DNA from: Paenibacillus sp. 1001270B_150601_E10 | Lineage (GTDB): Bacteria; Bacillota; Bacilli; Paenibacillales; Paenibacillaceae | DNA length: 64,000 nt | Assembly: GCF_015558675.1 (NCBI RefSeq) | Contig: NZ_JADMOL010000008.1 | Location: 1 to 64,000 of the forward strand | Direction: 5' to 3' | Part shown: positions 8,769 through 17,491 of the stretch, piece by piece | How positions within the stretch are numbered: the stretch's first letter is position 1 | Layout: the number at the start of each line of letters is the position of its first letter | Program-made: the position numbers and the translations under genes | The notes under the pieces: model-generated | Databases searched by the model: none | What the model was told of the DNA's origin: nothing | Seen by the model: only the letters and a program-made list of their open reading frames with translations

Positions 8769-9137
8769 TTATAACTCTAAAGAATAGGTCATAGCCATAA
8801 ACTCTAGTTCCTGATCATCTACTTTACTTATGAAGCAAGGCCCCTTTTTGAACCCTGTTCGAACAGGGTCTAGCCCGAGGCCGATATCCAAACATTCGTT
8901 ATCATCATATAAGCCATTTGCATATCCACCAGGAACACGAGCCGCATGCCCAGCACATATGTACCCTGCAAGATTGCTCTCCTGATCTAACGCATAGAAA
9001 TACATGCCTGACATCATTTCATCGGTACATTCGCTTCCAGCATCCATGTTGTAAAGAGAATAAGGTTCCGGATACTTCCACTTACAGATTGCTGAAGCCA
9101 CTTCTGTAGTCATCGGATAAAATACATAGGTGCTCAT
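8769..9137 (-). pseudogene. GNAT acetyltransferase, C-terminally truncated
   Basis: The 122-residue product starts like a small GNAT (YVFYPMTTEVASAICKW, then YFYALDQESNLAGYICAG and CLDIGLGLDPVRTG, the strand that leads into motif A). After that the sequence ends within about 30 residues (FISKV, then MAMTYSLEL) and the expected last third with the N-x-x-A-x-x-x-Y segment is missing. No continuation is convincing in other frames. It is probably a remnant, though the frame is open. I chose the ATG for MSTYVF, seven bases after AAAGGAA. Confidence 0.6.
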
Positions 9138-9300
9138 CTCTTTATTCCTTTCATCAATCATGTACATTTCTAAGTTCATCCATTTCATTTTATGTTACAT
9201 CGCTGCCATCACAAATTCTTGTTACGATTTGATTATGATCGATTTTTTCAAATGAGAAGGTTCAGCATTAACTCATCCTATCTGAACCCTGTCATACAGG

Positions 9301-9807
9301 CTAAAATTGTGATGCATCGAATGTCTCGCCGGTGACCTTGCAATGATCGAGAATTAGCCAATAATTCTGCTCATCATAACCCGTTATCTTCCCCTCAACC
9401 TTATAACCAAGATACATATGAGCAGGATCCGTATGTCGTTTAAGTTCAGAATAGTCCGTTATGGCATATGCATCTCGACCTAATCGAATGATTGCGCCTT
9501 GAGGATAAAACATTTCGATTCTTCCGATTACCGTATCCGAAATGTTCATTTGTTGCTTTGTTCTCTTCCAGGAAGGTGCATACGGTTCAACGGCTTTTTC
9601 CCATACTTGAAGAAACTCCTCTTTGGGTATCTCTTCATCTCCTTCAAAAAGCTCTACTTCCGTCTCAATCAAATGAAAGTCTGGCGCGATTGATACCTTG
9701 CACTCTCCTTCTTCTAACGTAACTTGTCGATAAGCAACCATTCGCTCATCCACTTCAAAATAATAAACTTCGTTTTCTTCAATGCCTTTTGCTTTAATGT
9801 ATTTCAA
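9301..9807 (-). CDS. Hypothetical protein with an S1/OB-like C-terminal half
   Basis: A 168-residue cytosolic protein that I do not recognise as a named family. The first half is acidic and strand-rich. The second half (VIGRIEMFYPQGAIIRLG to YKVEGKITGYDEQNYWLIL) has the strand spacing of an OB or S1-like fold. Translation should start at TTG 9807, six bases after AGGAGGG. It lies 30 bases downstream of the SMI1/KNR4 gene, so the two are probably one operon; small proteins beside SMI1 genes are often immunity or toxin-related, but nothing here proves that. Confidence 0.6.
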   Translation of the reverse strand: MKYIKAKGIEENEVYYFEVDERMVAYRQVTLEEGECKVSIAPDFHLIETEVELFEGDEEIPKEEFLQVWEKAVEPYAPSWKRTKQQMNISDTVIGRIEMFYPQGAIIRLGRDAYAITDYSELKRHTDPAHMYLGYKVEGKITGYDEQNYWLILDHCKVTGETFDASQF

Positions 9808-9836
9808 GTCTATCCCTCCTGTAAACAAAGCAAATA

Positions 9837-10385
9837 CTAATCATTCTCTTCCTCTAAGCACATTCTGATAAATGCAAATAAGTGTTCCGCCTCTACAGCA
9901 CGCTTTCCCCAATCATGCCAAAAATAAAGGACTTGTCCATATCGCCCATCCTCTTCCGGATCAGTATCGAGACAAAGATAATCTCCGCCTCCATTGTGAG
10001 CGATAGGAATCCAGCTCGGGCTCCATAGGACAGGCTTCACTTTCTGATCAGCCTCAAGCTCTAATTCGTCAGGATCAAACTCTTCCTGCAAAAATGCCCA
10101 ATTCTCGATAATTTCCGAGATAGGGGAAAGAGTAAGATTCCGTACAAATGCGTTTATTCCAAGATCATCCTTTTGACCATTATGTATCTGGTAGAATGCC
10201 TTCATTTCTTTTGGCAGCTTAACATTTAATGTTATTTCCAATTCCAAAAACTCATCTTCAGCTGCCCCTTCTTGCAGCATAAGCCCTTGTTCAAATTGAC
10301 TATCCTTCGCGGATCCCTTATCTATTAGGCTTTGCCATAACGCTTTAGCTTCAATGATCATGCGGTTCAACCTCTTTTCTATCAC
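9837..10385 (-). CDS. SMI1/KNR4 (SUKH) family protein
   Basis: A 182-residue protein with the SMI1/KNR4 core: the helix with AAEDEFLELEITLNVKLPKEM, KAFYQIHNGQ, the Trp-rich WSPSWIPIAHNGGGDYLCLD and YGQVLYFWHDWG. Bacterial members are often immunity proteins of contact-dependent or secreted toxin systems, inferred from comparative genomics of the SUKH superfamily. No toxin gene lies next to it here, so it is an orphan copy if it is an immunity protein. It is followed at 30 bases by a hypothetical gene. Confidence 0.85.
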   Translation of the reverse strand: MIEKRLNRMIIEAKALWQSLIDKGSAKDSQFEQGLMLQEGAAEDEFLELEITLNVKLPKEMKAFYQIHNGQKDDLGINAFVRNLTLSPISEIIENWAFLQEEFDPDELELEADQKVKPVLWSPSWIPIAHNGGGDYLCLDTDPEEDGRYGQVLYFWHDWGKRAVEAEHLFAFIRMCLEEEND

Positions 10386-10485
10386 TTCGTTCTTCTTAAT
10401 GCTTATAGACTAGCATAAACCGTTGAACTTGGACAAATATGACAGAAGCCTTCTAGTCTCTCTGGACATTATAGCGAATGAATCT

Positions 10486-11070
10486 CTAAGGATAAATGAT
10501 TGATGCTGCACAATAAACAAGCAGCAAGGCCATAATGATATTGAACGGTTTTCTGTGCTTTGATATAAAGGATTGAAAAAGGGAGCCAAATAAACTCCAG
10601 CTAAAGGTGCTCAGGAAACCAACAAAGCCTAAAATCAAGGCGAACACGAAAAAGCTAAAATAAGTGGTGTAATAAGGAAGGATATACGTGGCTACTACTG
10701 CAATACTGTACAAAATGCCTTTGGGATTAATGAACTGCATCAAGGCTCCGATCCAAAAAAGGTTCTTGTGTGTTGGTTCCTGGTCACGGTTATGACTATT
10801 GCTAGTCAATATTTTGTATGCTTAATAGAGCATATAGGCAGCGCTAAATATCATTAGCGGTGTCTCAATAACTGGCAGAAGATTGGTGAGCAGCAGATTA
10901 AATATGGTACATAACAACGTTATAACGAAAAATCCTCCGCCTACCCCAGCACAAAAAATTAAAGAACGTTTCAAACCAATTTGATTAGCAAACGCCATTG
11001 CGATGATATTGTTCGGACCAGGAGTAAAGCTGCTGACGACGACAAACAATAGGAATGATATAATCGGCAT
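10486..11070 (-). pseudogene. LysE/RhtB-family exporter with an in-frame stop
   Basis: The first 82 codons give FTPGPNNIIAMAFANQIGLK and following membrane helices typical of LysE/RhtB amino-acid exporters, ending in AAYMLY and a TAA at 10822-10824. The very next codons in the same frame continue with AYKIL and then GALMQFINPKGILYSIAV and three more helices, the usual second half, about 194 codons in all. The family normally has Leu at the stop, so a TTA to TAA change explains the break. It is divergent from the XRE-cupin regulator, a common regulator-exporter pair, which suggests the exporter was its target. Confidence 0.88.
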
Positions 11071-11150
11071 TTTAGAACCTCCTTCTAGAGTATGTTATAA
11101 TGTTCAAAACGTACACAATAGTGAATTTTCTATATATTGTACATAACGTT

Positions 11151-11160
11151 CGTTATAACG
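11151..11160. promoter_or_regulatory. Palindrome in the LysE/XRE divergent promoter region
   Basis: CGTTATAACG is a perfect 10-base palindrome about 22 bases before the regulator start. A related GTTATAATG lies at 11094-11102 near the exporter. Both sit in the shared region, so they may be operator half-sites for the regulator; this is inference. Confidence 0.4.
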
Positions 11161-11182
11161 TAAATACCGTGAGGTGAACGGA

Positions 11183-11740
11183 ATGGAAGACATTCAATAT
11201 ACTCTTGCAAAAAACTTAAAGGCTATTCGCGAGAAAGAAAGGCTAAGCTTGGAAAAGGTCGCAGAGTTGAGTGGTGTAAGCAAAACGATGATCAGTCAAA
11301 TTGAGAGAGGTGAATCCAGCCCTACCATAACGACCATCTGGAAGATTGCCAATGGGCTAAAGATCTCGTTCACTTCGTTGATTAATGAACCTGAGCAGGA
11401 AGCAAAAGTAGTGCTGCGCAATGAAATGAAAGTTCTAACGGAGGATAGCGGAAAATATCGAGTCTACCCCTCATTTCTCTATCAAGAGGATAGACACTTT
11501 GAGATATATAGTGTAGAAATTGAAGCACAAGGGGAGCTGAGCTCAGATTCTCATAAAGACGGTACAGAGGAGTATATCACCGTGTTTGAAGGACAATTGA
11601 TTATTCAAGTAAATGATCATGTGCATCACCTGCATAGCGGAGACTCTATTCGTTTTAAAGCTGATCGGCCCCACCTGTATTCCAACCCTGGCGATACCTT
11701 GACCCGCATAAGCATGACCATTTATTATCCTTCAAAATAG
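11183..11740 (+). CDS. XRE-family transcriptional regulator with C-terminal cupin domain
   Basis: A 185-residue regulator. A lambda-repressor-like HTH occupies about residues 12-62 (LSLEKVAELSGVSKTMISQI then SPTITTIWKIANGL), and a cupin domain follows at about residues 115-175 (EEYITVFEGQLIIQV, LHSGDSIRFKADRPH). Such proteins bind a small ligand in the cupin and control a neighbouring transporter or enzyme. The ATG at 11183 is chosen over a GTG nine bases earlier because GAGGTGA overlaps that GTG. It is divergent from the broken LysE-type exporter. Confidence 0.9.
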   Translation: MEDIQYTLAKNLKAIREKERLSLEKVAELSGVSKTMISQIERGESSPTITTIWKIANGLKISFTSLINEPEQEAKVVLRNEMKVLTEDSGKYRVYPSFLYQEDRHFEIYSVEIEAQGELSSDSHKDGTEEYITVFEGQLIIQVNDHVHHLHSGDSIRFKADRPHLYSNPGDTLTRISMTIYYPSK

Positions 11741-11744
11741 GGTA

Positions 11745-11790
11745 AAAAAAGAAAACAGATGGCATGAAGCCTGATCTGCTTTCTTTTTTT
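11745..11790. terminator. Terminator between convergent genes
   Basis: AAAGAAAACAGAT pairs with ATCTGCTTTCTTT around a 13-base loop with a single mismatch and is flanked by an A-run on one side and a T-run on the other. It can serve both the regulator gene and the phosphatase gene that converge here. Confidence 0.75.
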
Positions 11791-11798
11791 CATCATGT

Positions 11799-12434
11799 TT
11801 AATCCATGGAAGGCTTCTCTTGGTAATGACTCGTATCTCCGTGCAATATGATATTTACACCTGAAGGGTCAATCTCGACTTTGCATAGACAAGCTGGATG
11901 AATATAAGGAGGATTCCAAATCTCGTTCATCGGCCGACCTTCAAAGTATGCCATGAGCACTTTGACTACAACTGTGTGTGTAACAAGCAGTATGCTCTTT
12001 CCTTGATTAGAAGTCATGATTTGCTTAAGCTTGGAGTGAGCACGGGTTAACACTTCGTTAAACGTTTCACTCCCCTCAACCAAGAAATTATCAGGTCTAT
12101 TCCAAAATTGATCAAAGGCTTCAGGATAATCTTCCTTTGCTTCTGATTGCGTCTTCCCTTCCCAGACACCTAAGTTGATTTCTCTGAATTCGTCACATTC
12201 CTCAATCTCGACTTTCCGATCTCTACGAATGATTTCGGCAGTATTCCTTGCTCTAAGGCTTGTACTCGAGCAGATGACCTCAATCTGCATGTCTTTCAAC
12301 GCATCACTAAGCCACTGCGCCTGCTTAATGCCTAGCGCCGTTAAAGACGAATCTTGATGCCCCTGCATCTTATGAAGTACATTCCACTCAGTCTGGCCAT
12401 GTCTAACAAGGTAAAGAGTCGTTTTGCTATTCAT
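11799..12434 (-). CDS. Histidine phosphatase family (phosphoglycerate mutase-like) protein
   Basis: A 211-residue protein of the branch-1 histidine phosphatases. The catalytic loop is LYLVRHGQTEWNV, the second Arg is in STSLRARNTAEI, the Glu is in LGVWEGKTQSEA and the second His is in ILLVTHTVVVKVLM, where the usual THG is THT. Substrate range in the family includes phosphorylated sugars, cobalamin intermediates and phosphoserine. The ATG for MNSKTT follows GAGGT at normal spacing. A second, frameshifted relative lies at 21628. Confidence 0.87.
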   Translation of the reverse strand: MNSKTTLYLVRHGQTEWNVLHKMQGHQDSSLTALGIKQAQWLSDALKDMQIEVICSSTSLRARNTAEIIRRDRKVEIEECDEFREINLGVWEGKTQSEAKEDYPEAFDQFWNRPDNFLVEGSETFNEVLTRAHSKLKQIMTSNQGKSILLVTHTVVVKVLMAYFEGRPMNEIWNPPYIHPACLCKVEIDPSGVNIILHGDTSHYQEKPSMD

Positions 12435-12556
12435 CGTTGTACCTCGATCATTTAATATAATGTAGTAGCACCTTCCTAACCTCATTCCGTGCAGAGTCAG
12501 AAGAACAAAGACTCATTCTGATCACCTCCGATCTTCATCATCCATCATGACATTTG

Positions 12557-13723
12557 CTAGAAAAATGCCTTATGCCCATCTTGCCCTTTCTTTACGATGA
12601 AAGTATCAAAAAGCTTTCCCTCTTCGTCGATGGCATATAAACTCAGTCGATCAGGAGTGACTACGACTTGAAGAAAGTGAGGCACCGCTAAGGATTGTGC
12701 AGTATGCCATTCTCTTTTCGGCAGCAGCCATTCCGGCATCGCTCCGGCACCTCCCGCAACAACATACACAACTCCATTATTCTCATCAATATGATTGTCG
12801 CTCAGCGGATGACTACGCTCATATACGATCGTGTGGGAGTTAAAGACGAGATCAACGCCATATCTCTCAAATATTGGGCTTAGTTTTCGTAAATCCTCCA
12901 CCTGATACCCTCCAGACACATAAGGTGGATAGTGGAAGTATACAATCTTCCATGTCGCATCCGCCGATTCTAAATCTTTTAGTAGGAAATCAACCTGTTC
13001 ACCTGCATAGATTTCTTCATCGGCATGAGGATAGTTATTCGGTTTAATAAATGACGTACTATCTAAACAAGTAAAGTGCACATCACCATAATCAAAAGAG
13101 TAATAGTTCTTTGGGGCAGGAAAAGCAAAAAAATCATAATACCAGGATGCGTTGCTTTCATGATTTCCTAAACAGCTGTAGAATGGCGTGCTCAGCAAGA
13201 AGCTCTGACCAGGGCCAAAGAAATACGTCTCCCAGTCCTCATAACGATGGCCATCATTCACGATGTCACCAATAAAGAGGGTCAGGTCTGGACGATATCG
13301 CTGCATTTGCTGAAAAATATTCTGATTGATACGGCCATTCGACCTGTCAAAACCGCTAAATCCGCCGGTTTCACTCGTCACTGTAAAGGAGAAGGGCTCC
13401 CCTTTTGGCACTGCCGTTTTCAACGGATACCGTCCTGATTCTACACTTCCCTCTGCATTCTCTGACTTCAATTGATAAAAATAAATGGTACTGGGTTCCA
13501 AGTTATCTATCGTGATCTGATGTATGGTCGTGTATGTATGACAAGAATGCGTTGAGAGGAGCTGCTGTGGCGTCTTGTAATTGCCTTGATGCCCGCTATG
13601 AATTCGTTCCGCTAGGTAGATATCCACCTGTGATGTCGCTGGCTCCGCTGTTTCCCACATGACGGTCATTGAACTTACCGTTGGATGCTGCAGATAAGGT
13701 CCTTTAACGATCGTTGGCATCAT
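12557..13723 (-). CDS. Purple-acid-phosphatase-like metallophosphoesterase with altered metal site
   Basis: A 388-residue protein with an N-terminal fibronectin type III-like domain (about residues 5-100) and a calcineurin-like phosphoesterase domain. GDIVNDG, CLGNHES and YFHYPPY match metal-binding motifs. Two positions are off: the first motif, normally GD, reads TSETGG, and the last motif, normally GHxH, reads NSHTIVYERS, so one histidine ligand is lost. No signal peptide is visible from the chosen start (ATG 13723 or 13720, both after GGGGAG). It may have changed or lost activity. Confidence 0.85.
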   Translation of the reverse strand: MMPTIVKGPYLQHPTVSSMTVMWETAEPATSQVDIYLAERIHSGHQGNYKTPQQLLSTHSCHTYTTIHQITIDNLEPSTIYFYQLKSENAEGSVESGRYPLKTAVPKGEPFSFTVTSETGGFSGFDRSNGRINQNIFQQMQRYRPDLTLFIGDIVNDGHRYEDWETYFFGPGQSFLLSTPFYSCLGNHESNASWYYDFFAFPAPKNYYSFDYGDVHFTCLDSTSFIKPNNYPHADEEIYAGEQVDFLLKDLESADATWKIVYFHYPPYVSGGYQVEDLRKLSPIFERYGVDLVFNSHTIVYERSHPLSDNHIDENNGVVYVVAGGAGAMPEWLLPKREWHTAQSLAVPHFLQVVVTPDRLSLYAIDEEGKLFDTFIVKKGQDGHKAFF

Positions 13724-13802
13724 CTTACTCCCCTTTTTCCATGCATAATCACTATATCTACTCCTATATAAAACCAAAACTTAAAGTCACTTTGCCATGA
13801 TA

Positions 13803-14396
13803 TTATATAGACTTATCGTTTAATCTTCCCATCACAATTGTGTTATAGTAATTCCCATAAGCCAGCACTCTATCATTCCTTAGTATCCCTTCAACTACAA
13901 AGCTATATCTTTTATATAACTCGACTGCTTTATGATTCGTTTCTAACACGGACAGCGTCATTTTCAAAATGTTGCTTCGATCAGCCCATTCGATGGAACG
14001 CTGTAGAAGGTTTTTGCCGATGCCAAAGCCCCAGTAGTCTTTCCGAACGCACACGCCAAACTCAACCTTATGTGAGTACCTTTTCAAGTCATTGCCTTCA
14101 CATCTGGAATAAGCAACAAGCTCATCGTTCACTTCAACGACAAGAAATAGGTTTCTTAATCTTTCAGTATCAGATTGAATCAAAAGTTCAAATCCTAATG
14201 GATCGATATATGCTTCGCCTCTTTCTCTATCCAGATGCTCCGTTTCGCCATCGATTTGCAATCGAAGCTTGGATAATTTCCTAGCATCACCGGCAATAGC
14301 TGATCGGATCTTATATCTCATGCCGTTCAAGTCATATTCTTGGCTGTCAATCATCATGCTTCTTAGTCTCCCAAGTTCTATTTGTAATTCGTGCAT
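13803..14396 (-). CDS. GNAT family N-acetyltransferase
   Basis: A 197-residue acetyltransferase with the order expected for the family: YKIRSAIAGDARKLSKLR near the N terminus, LFLVVEVNDELVAYSRCEG, EFGVCVRKDYWGFGIGKNLL (motif A with the W-G-F-G-I-G loop), then NHKAVELYKRYSFVVEGI. The last motif resembles RimJ/PaiA-like enzymes. The ribosome binding site is weak at the first ATG (14396), so an internal Met near residue 14 or 25 could be the real start. Acceptor unknown. Confidence 0.85.
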   Translation of the reverse strand: MHELQIELGRLRSMMIDSQEYDLNGMRYKIRSAIAGDARKLSKLRLQIDGETEHLDRERGEAYIDPLGFELLIQSDTERLRNLFLVVEVNDELVAYSRCEGNDLKRYSHKVEFGVCVRKDYWGFGIGKNLLQRSIEWADRSNILKMTLSVLETNHKAVELYKRYSFVVEGILRNDRVLAYGNYYNTIVMGRLNDKSI

Positions 14397-14430
14397 TCAT
14401 GACATTAATCTTTGTGCTCCTTGTAAAGTT

Positions 14431-14457
14431 AAAAAAGGACCTGCTTTGCAGATCCTT
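14431..14457 (-). terminator. Terminator after the VOC gene
   Basis: On the minus strand AAGGATCTGC and GCAGGTCCTT pair around an AAA loop and are followed by six T residues. It lies 19 bases after the VOC stop codon. Confidence 0.8.
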
Positions 14458-14475
14458 CCTAACACCAGCGGTGCG

Positions 14476-14829
14476 TCATTTTTTATACTGAATCAATCCA
14501 ATCCCAATCCCTACAGGGTCAACTAAGTAAGCAAGATAGAAATCGTCAAACTCCATCGTATCTCTCAAGATTTGAGCCCCTTGCTCTACACATTGTTGAA
14601 TCGTTTCCTCGATGTTGTCTACTTCAATTTGAATGCGTGTACCATGAGGGAAATCTTGAGGACCCTTCGATATTCCTCCATGTATGCCTAACGCTTGAGC
14701 ATCACCGGTGGTTACAGGATAGTACCCCCAGTTGGGTTCCGCAATCTTCCAACCAAACACTGATGAATAAAAGGCTGCTGCGCGTTCTGGATCTTGGCTG
14801 TTAAGTTCAAATAACACGACCTTTCCCAT
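14476..14829 (-). CDS. VOC family protein
   Basis: A 117-residue VOC-fold protein: VVLFELNSQDPERAAAFYSS, VFGWKIAEPNWGYYPV, IQIEVDNIEETIQQCVEQGA and FYLAYLVDPVGIGIGL follow the paired beta-alpha-beta-beta-beta modules. This subtype (FYS-VFGW...) is common among Bacillales and actinobacteria and its function is mostly unknown. GGAGG lies before the ATG and a terminator follows, so it appears to be transcribed separately or as the end of a unit. Confidence 0.87.
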   Translation of the reverse strand: MGKVVLFELNSQDPERAAAFYSSVFGWKIAEPNWGYYPVTTGDAQALGIHGGISKGPQDFPHGTRIQIEVDNIEETIQQCVEQGAQILRDTMEFDDFYLAYLVDPVGIGIGLIQYKK

Positions 14830-14941
14830 ATTACGCCTCCATTATAGGTATAATTAACCAAATCAATCATACCAAATGTATGTTCGTATGTAAAGATGTC
14901 CTTATAGCAATCTCAACTATGTGAAACAAACGAACAGCCTT

Positions 14942-15475
14942 TTATCCACAATCAAAATAAACTTCTTCAATGCTCTTCACAATAGAAAACCATTTCAACA
15001 CTTGATTATGATGACGAATAATCTGCTCAGCAGTCAGCTCACCTGAAGGCCAAGTGCTATGTGCGTCTTTAACCAATGTTACTTTATATCCTAGACTTGC
15101 TGCCCTTCGGCATGTTGTATCTACACAAAGGTCCGTCTGAATGCCTGCTAACACTAACTCATCTATCTGTTGCCGATCAAGCTCCTGCTTTAAGCTCGTT
15201 TCGTGAAAAGCATCAGGAGTGAACTTTTGAACCAATATATCCTGTTCCTGTGGCTCTACTGCAGGATGGATCAACCATCCTTCTGAACCTTGCTCTAACG
15301 GATAGCCTTCTTCTTCATTATGCTGGATGTAAAATATAGGAATGCGCTTCAATCTAGCTTTCTTAATTAAAGTCTGCAGCTTATGAAGGAGTGCATCACC
15401 TTCAAATACTGGATCTGATTCAACAAACATTCCGTTCTGGACATCTATGATGATTAATGCTTGATTGGATGACAT
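14942..15475 (-). CDS. Isochorismatase-like cysteine hydrolase
   Basis: A 177-residue protein with the full catalytic set: Asp in ALIIIDVQNGMF, Lys in ILVQKFTPDAFHET, and Cys in IQTDLCVDTTCRRA. It is close to the nicotinamidase/isochorismatase-like group that hydrolyses amides. The ATG follows AAGGGGATATCG. It lies 26 bases downstream of the two-domain acetyltransferase gene. Substrate unknown. Confidence 0.9.
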   Translation of the reverse strand: MSSNQALIIIDVQNGMFVESDPVFEGDALLHKLQTLIKKARLKRIPIFYIQHNEEEGYPLEQGSEGWLIHPAVEPQEQDILVQKFTPDAFHETSLKQELDRQQIDELVLAGIQTDLCVDTTCRRAASLGYKVTLVKDAHSTWPSGELTAEQIIRHHNQVLKWFSIVKSIEEVYFDCG

Positions 15476-15500
15476 CGATATCCCCTTGTTACAGAAAATG

Positions 15501-16493
15501 TTAGTTAGTGTAATGATATTTCTCTTGATACCTTGAAATCACTTGTTGATTCTCATGCCACCATAAGATGGGCAGATCACCAACCTTGGTGAAACCTAGT
15601 TTTCTAGCTAAATGATGAGATGCAATATTTCCTGCATCACAGTCCCAGTAAGGAACTAAGCCCCGTTCTCTGCTATGTCTGATAAATTCCATACAGAGTT
15701 TATATGCAATTCCTTGTTTTCGATAAGCTTCAACGGTTAGAATATCTGGCTCAATATATCCACCGCCAATGTAAAACGTATGACATGCGCCAACATAACC
15801 AAGGTCGTTTACGATTCCATAACCGAATGCTTTCTCTATGTAAGCTTCTCCAGACCCCCACAACAGCGAATAAGAGAAATCAACCTCATCTCGATATTTG
15901 TCAAATAATTCAGGATTGACCTCGCGCACCTCAAATGACGAGGATAGATTATTGCGATCGTCAGAATTATTCATGTTCTCTTCTAATATGTAGTGGGATC
16001 TTTTTAACTCTACGACATTGTTGATCAAGTCGTCTTTTATTTTATGCAACCAAGCATCAGATGAACAATACAGGTCATAAAAATGACTATGGTGCTCAGG
16101 ATTAGATAAGAATTCAAGGATTTCACCATAAAAAGTTGAATCCTGCTCCTCTCCAAAAAGATAGTACTTTCCACCTTGACTGATAACTAGCCCAGCAGTT
16201 GGATGATCCATGTTATTTACTAAAATCTTGCCTGGTTGATTACGATCCAACACGGCATGAACAAATACAAATATAAAGTCTCTCTCTTTATGTGCAAGAT
16301 ATGGACGAATCTTCGAATAACTCTCTGCTGTAAGTTCGATCATCTTTTTCTGCCTCTCTTCATATGGTATGCCATATAACTGTCGTACCATATATTTGAA
16401 GGTATCTTCAATGTCGAATATGAATGTATTCATGCTTTCCAATTGAAGTAGCATGAATTGGAATTGATCGGTTACCTCCTTAACCTCATACAT
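15501..16493 (-). CDS. GNAT acetyltransferase with N-terminal extension (ZmaR-like, PF12746 type)
   Basis: A 330-residue protein. The C-terminal third matches the GNAT group that contains the zwittermicin A resistance protein: FGYGIVNDLGYVGACHTFYI, ILTVEAYRKQGIAYKLC and the diagnostic VPYWDCDAGNIASHHLARKL. The N-terminal 190 residues are not recognised by me but fit the long N-terminal region of that group. The start ATG is placed five bases after GAGGTG. A self-protection or antibiotic-modifying role is possible but not shown. Confidence 0.82.
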   Translation of the reverse strand: MYEVKEVTDQFQFMLLQLESMNTFIFDIEDTFKYMVRQLYGIPYEERQKKMIELTAESYSKIRPYLAHKERDFIFVFVHAVLDRNQPGKILVNNMDHPTAGLVISQGGKYYLFGEEQDSTFYGEILEFLSNPEHHSHFYDLYCSSDAWLHKIKDDLINNVVELKRSHYILEENMNNSDDRNNLSSSFEVREVNPELFDKYRDEVDFSYSLLWGSGEAYIEKAFGYGIVNDLGYVGACHTFYIGGGYIEPDILTVEAYRKQGIAYKLCMEFIRHSRERGLVPYWDCDAGNIASHHLARKLGFTKVGDLPILWWHENQQVISRYQEKYHYTN

Positions 16494-16505
16494 GCACCTC
16501 AATCG

Positions 16506-16853
16506 TCAGATTTCGTTATTTTCGTTGTTCATCTTACCAAAGGATACTTGACTGGGGAGAGAAGCCGTGTCTTCTGGATAGATAAAAAATGGTTTCTTTT
16601 CTTCAAAGTACTTTATTGTCGTTTCAATCCCTTTTTGAACTTGAGGATCAAGCAGCTCTATGGCATACATATCTTTCATATGTATTTCTTCTTTTTCTTT
16701 CTGTAAATCGGGTTCCAACACTTCAAACCCTAATACCTCTCCGATCCATATTACAGGCACAATGCAAAAAATGACCCAACCAATTAAACACGAGGTTGAG
16801 TCAGTAGGTGTCGAAGTTCTATTTATGATCAGTTTTACATACAAGGTAAGCAA
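16506..16853 (-). CDS. Doubtful small membrane protein or 5'-truncated remnant
   Basis: The frame encodes up to 115 residues with one membrane segment (CLIGWVIFCIVPVIWIG, about residues 22-38) and a polar tail with KGIETTIKYFEEKKPFFIYP. It would have to start at a TTG without a ribosome binding site. It ends four bases before the TTG that opens the acetyltransferase frame. I do not recognise it. It may be the 3' end of a gene whose front is lost. Confidence 0.35.
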   Translation of the reverse strand: MLTLYVKLIINRTSTPTDSTSCLIGWVIFCIVPVIWIGEVLGFEVLEPDLQKEKEEIHMKDMYAIELLDPQVQKGIETTIKYFEEKKPFFIYPEDTASLPSQVSFGKMNNENNEI

Positions 16854-16948
16854 AAAAATCTAATTCAGAAATAGACAGCCACTGATCTGAGTCTTGTAAA
16901 GAAGTTATTGATTTCAAGTATACCTTAATAAAATAATCAAGTTATGAA

Positions 16949-17473
16949 CTATCTTGTCGACACTCGACCTTTCTCAAAGTAGACAATCTCAGGCTCAACA
17001 TAATTCTGACTTTTAACATGAAACTTGATAAAAACTCCGTATTTGTATCTTAATGATGCAGGTGAATTTAAACTCGTATAAAGTTTGAGTTTCTCATGAT
17101 CATATTCTTCTGAAACATAACTGCTCGATTTCTTTACTTCTACAACAAGTAGATTATGGGTATTCTTTCCTCGTTTATGTACAATAATATCAGGATATAC
17201 GGTTCTCTCAACAACATCTTCGATTATAGTCTGACGATCACTTTCTAATCTATATTCGGATAGCATGATCCGCTTCTGATTACTAGGATGATCGATATTT
17301 CGATTGTATTCACAATCAACATCATACGCTTTACCAAATGTGTGCTCCAAATACATAGCTAATTTATGCGTAATACTTCGTTCATTCACGTCTTCTTGTA
17401 ATAGATAATTATCATTCACTCGAATCATATCAAGGGCAATCTTAAGACGTCTCTCTATCTGAGAAAATTCCAT
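16949..17473 (-). CDS. PD-(D/E)XK nuclease-like protein
   Basis: A 174-residue protein. The segment VYPDIIVHKRG, then LLVVEVKKSSS shows the Asp and Glu-x-Lys of the PD-(D/E)XK fold, preceded by a helix with ERSITHKLAMYLEHTFG that resembles the entry helix of restriction-endonuclease-like enzymes. It could cut DNA or be a degenerate member with a structural role. No methyltransferase or helicase partner is adjacent. GGAGG is at good spacing to the ATG. The DUF6508-like gene follows upstream at 18 bases. Confidence 0.7.
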   Translation of the reverse strand: MEFSQIERRLKIALDMIRVNDNYLLQEDVNERSITHKLAMYLEHTFGKAYDVDCEYNRNIDHPSNQKRIMLSEYRLESDRQTIIEDVVERTVYPDIIVHKRGKNTHNLLVVEVKKSSSYVSEEYDHEKLKLYTSLNSPASLRYKYGVFIKFHVKSQNYVEPEIVYFEKGRVSTR

Positions 17474-17491
17474 TCCAGCCTCCGCATGTTA

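Noticed and set aside
9255-9300. GGTTCAG and CTGAACC forming a stem after the small hypothetical gene
   Set aside because: The loop is over 20 bases and no T-run follows, so it is not called a terminator.
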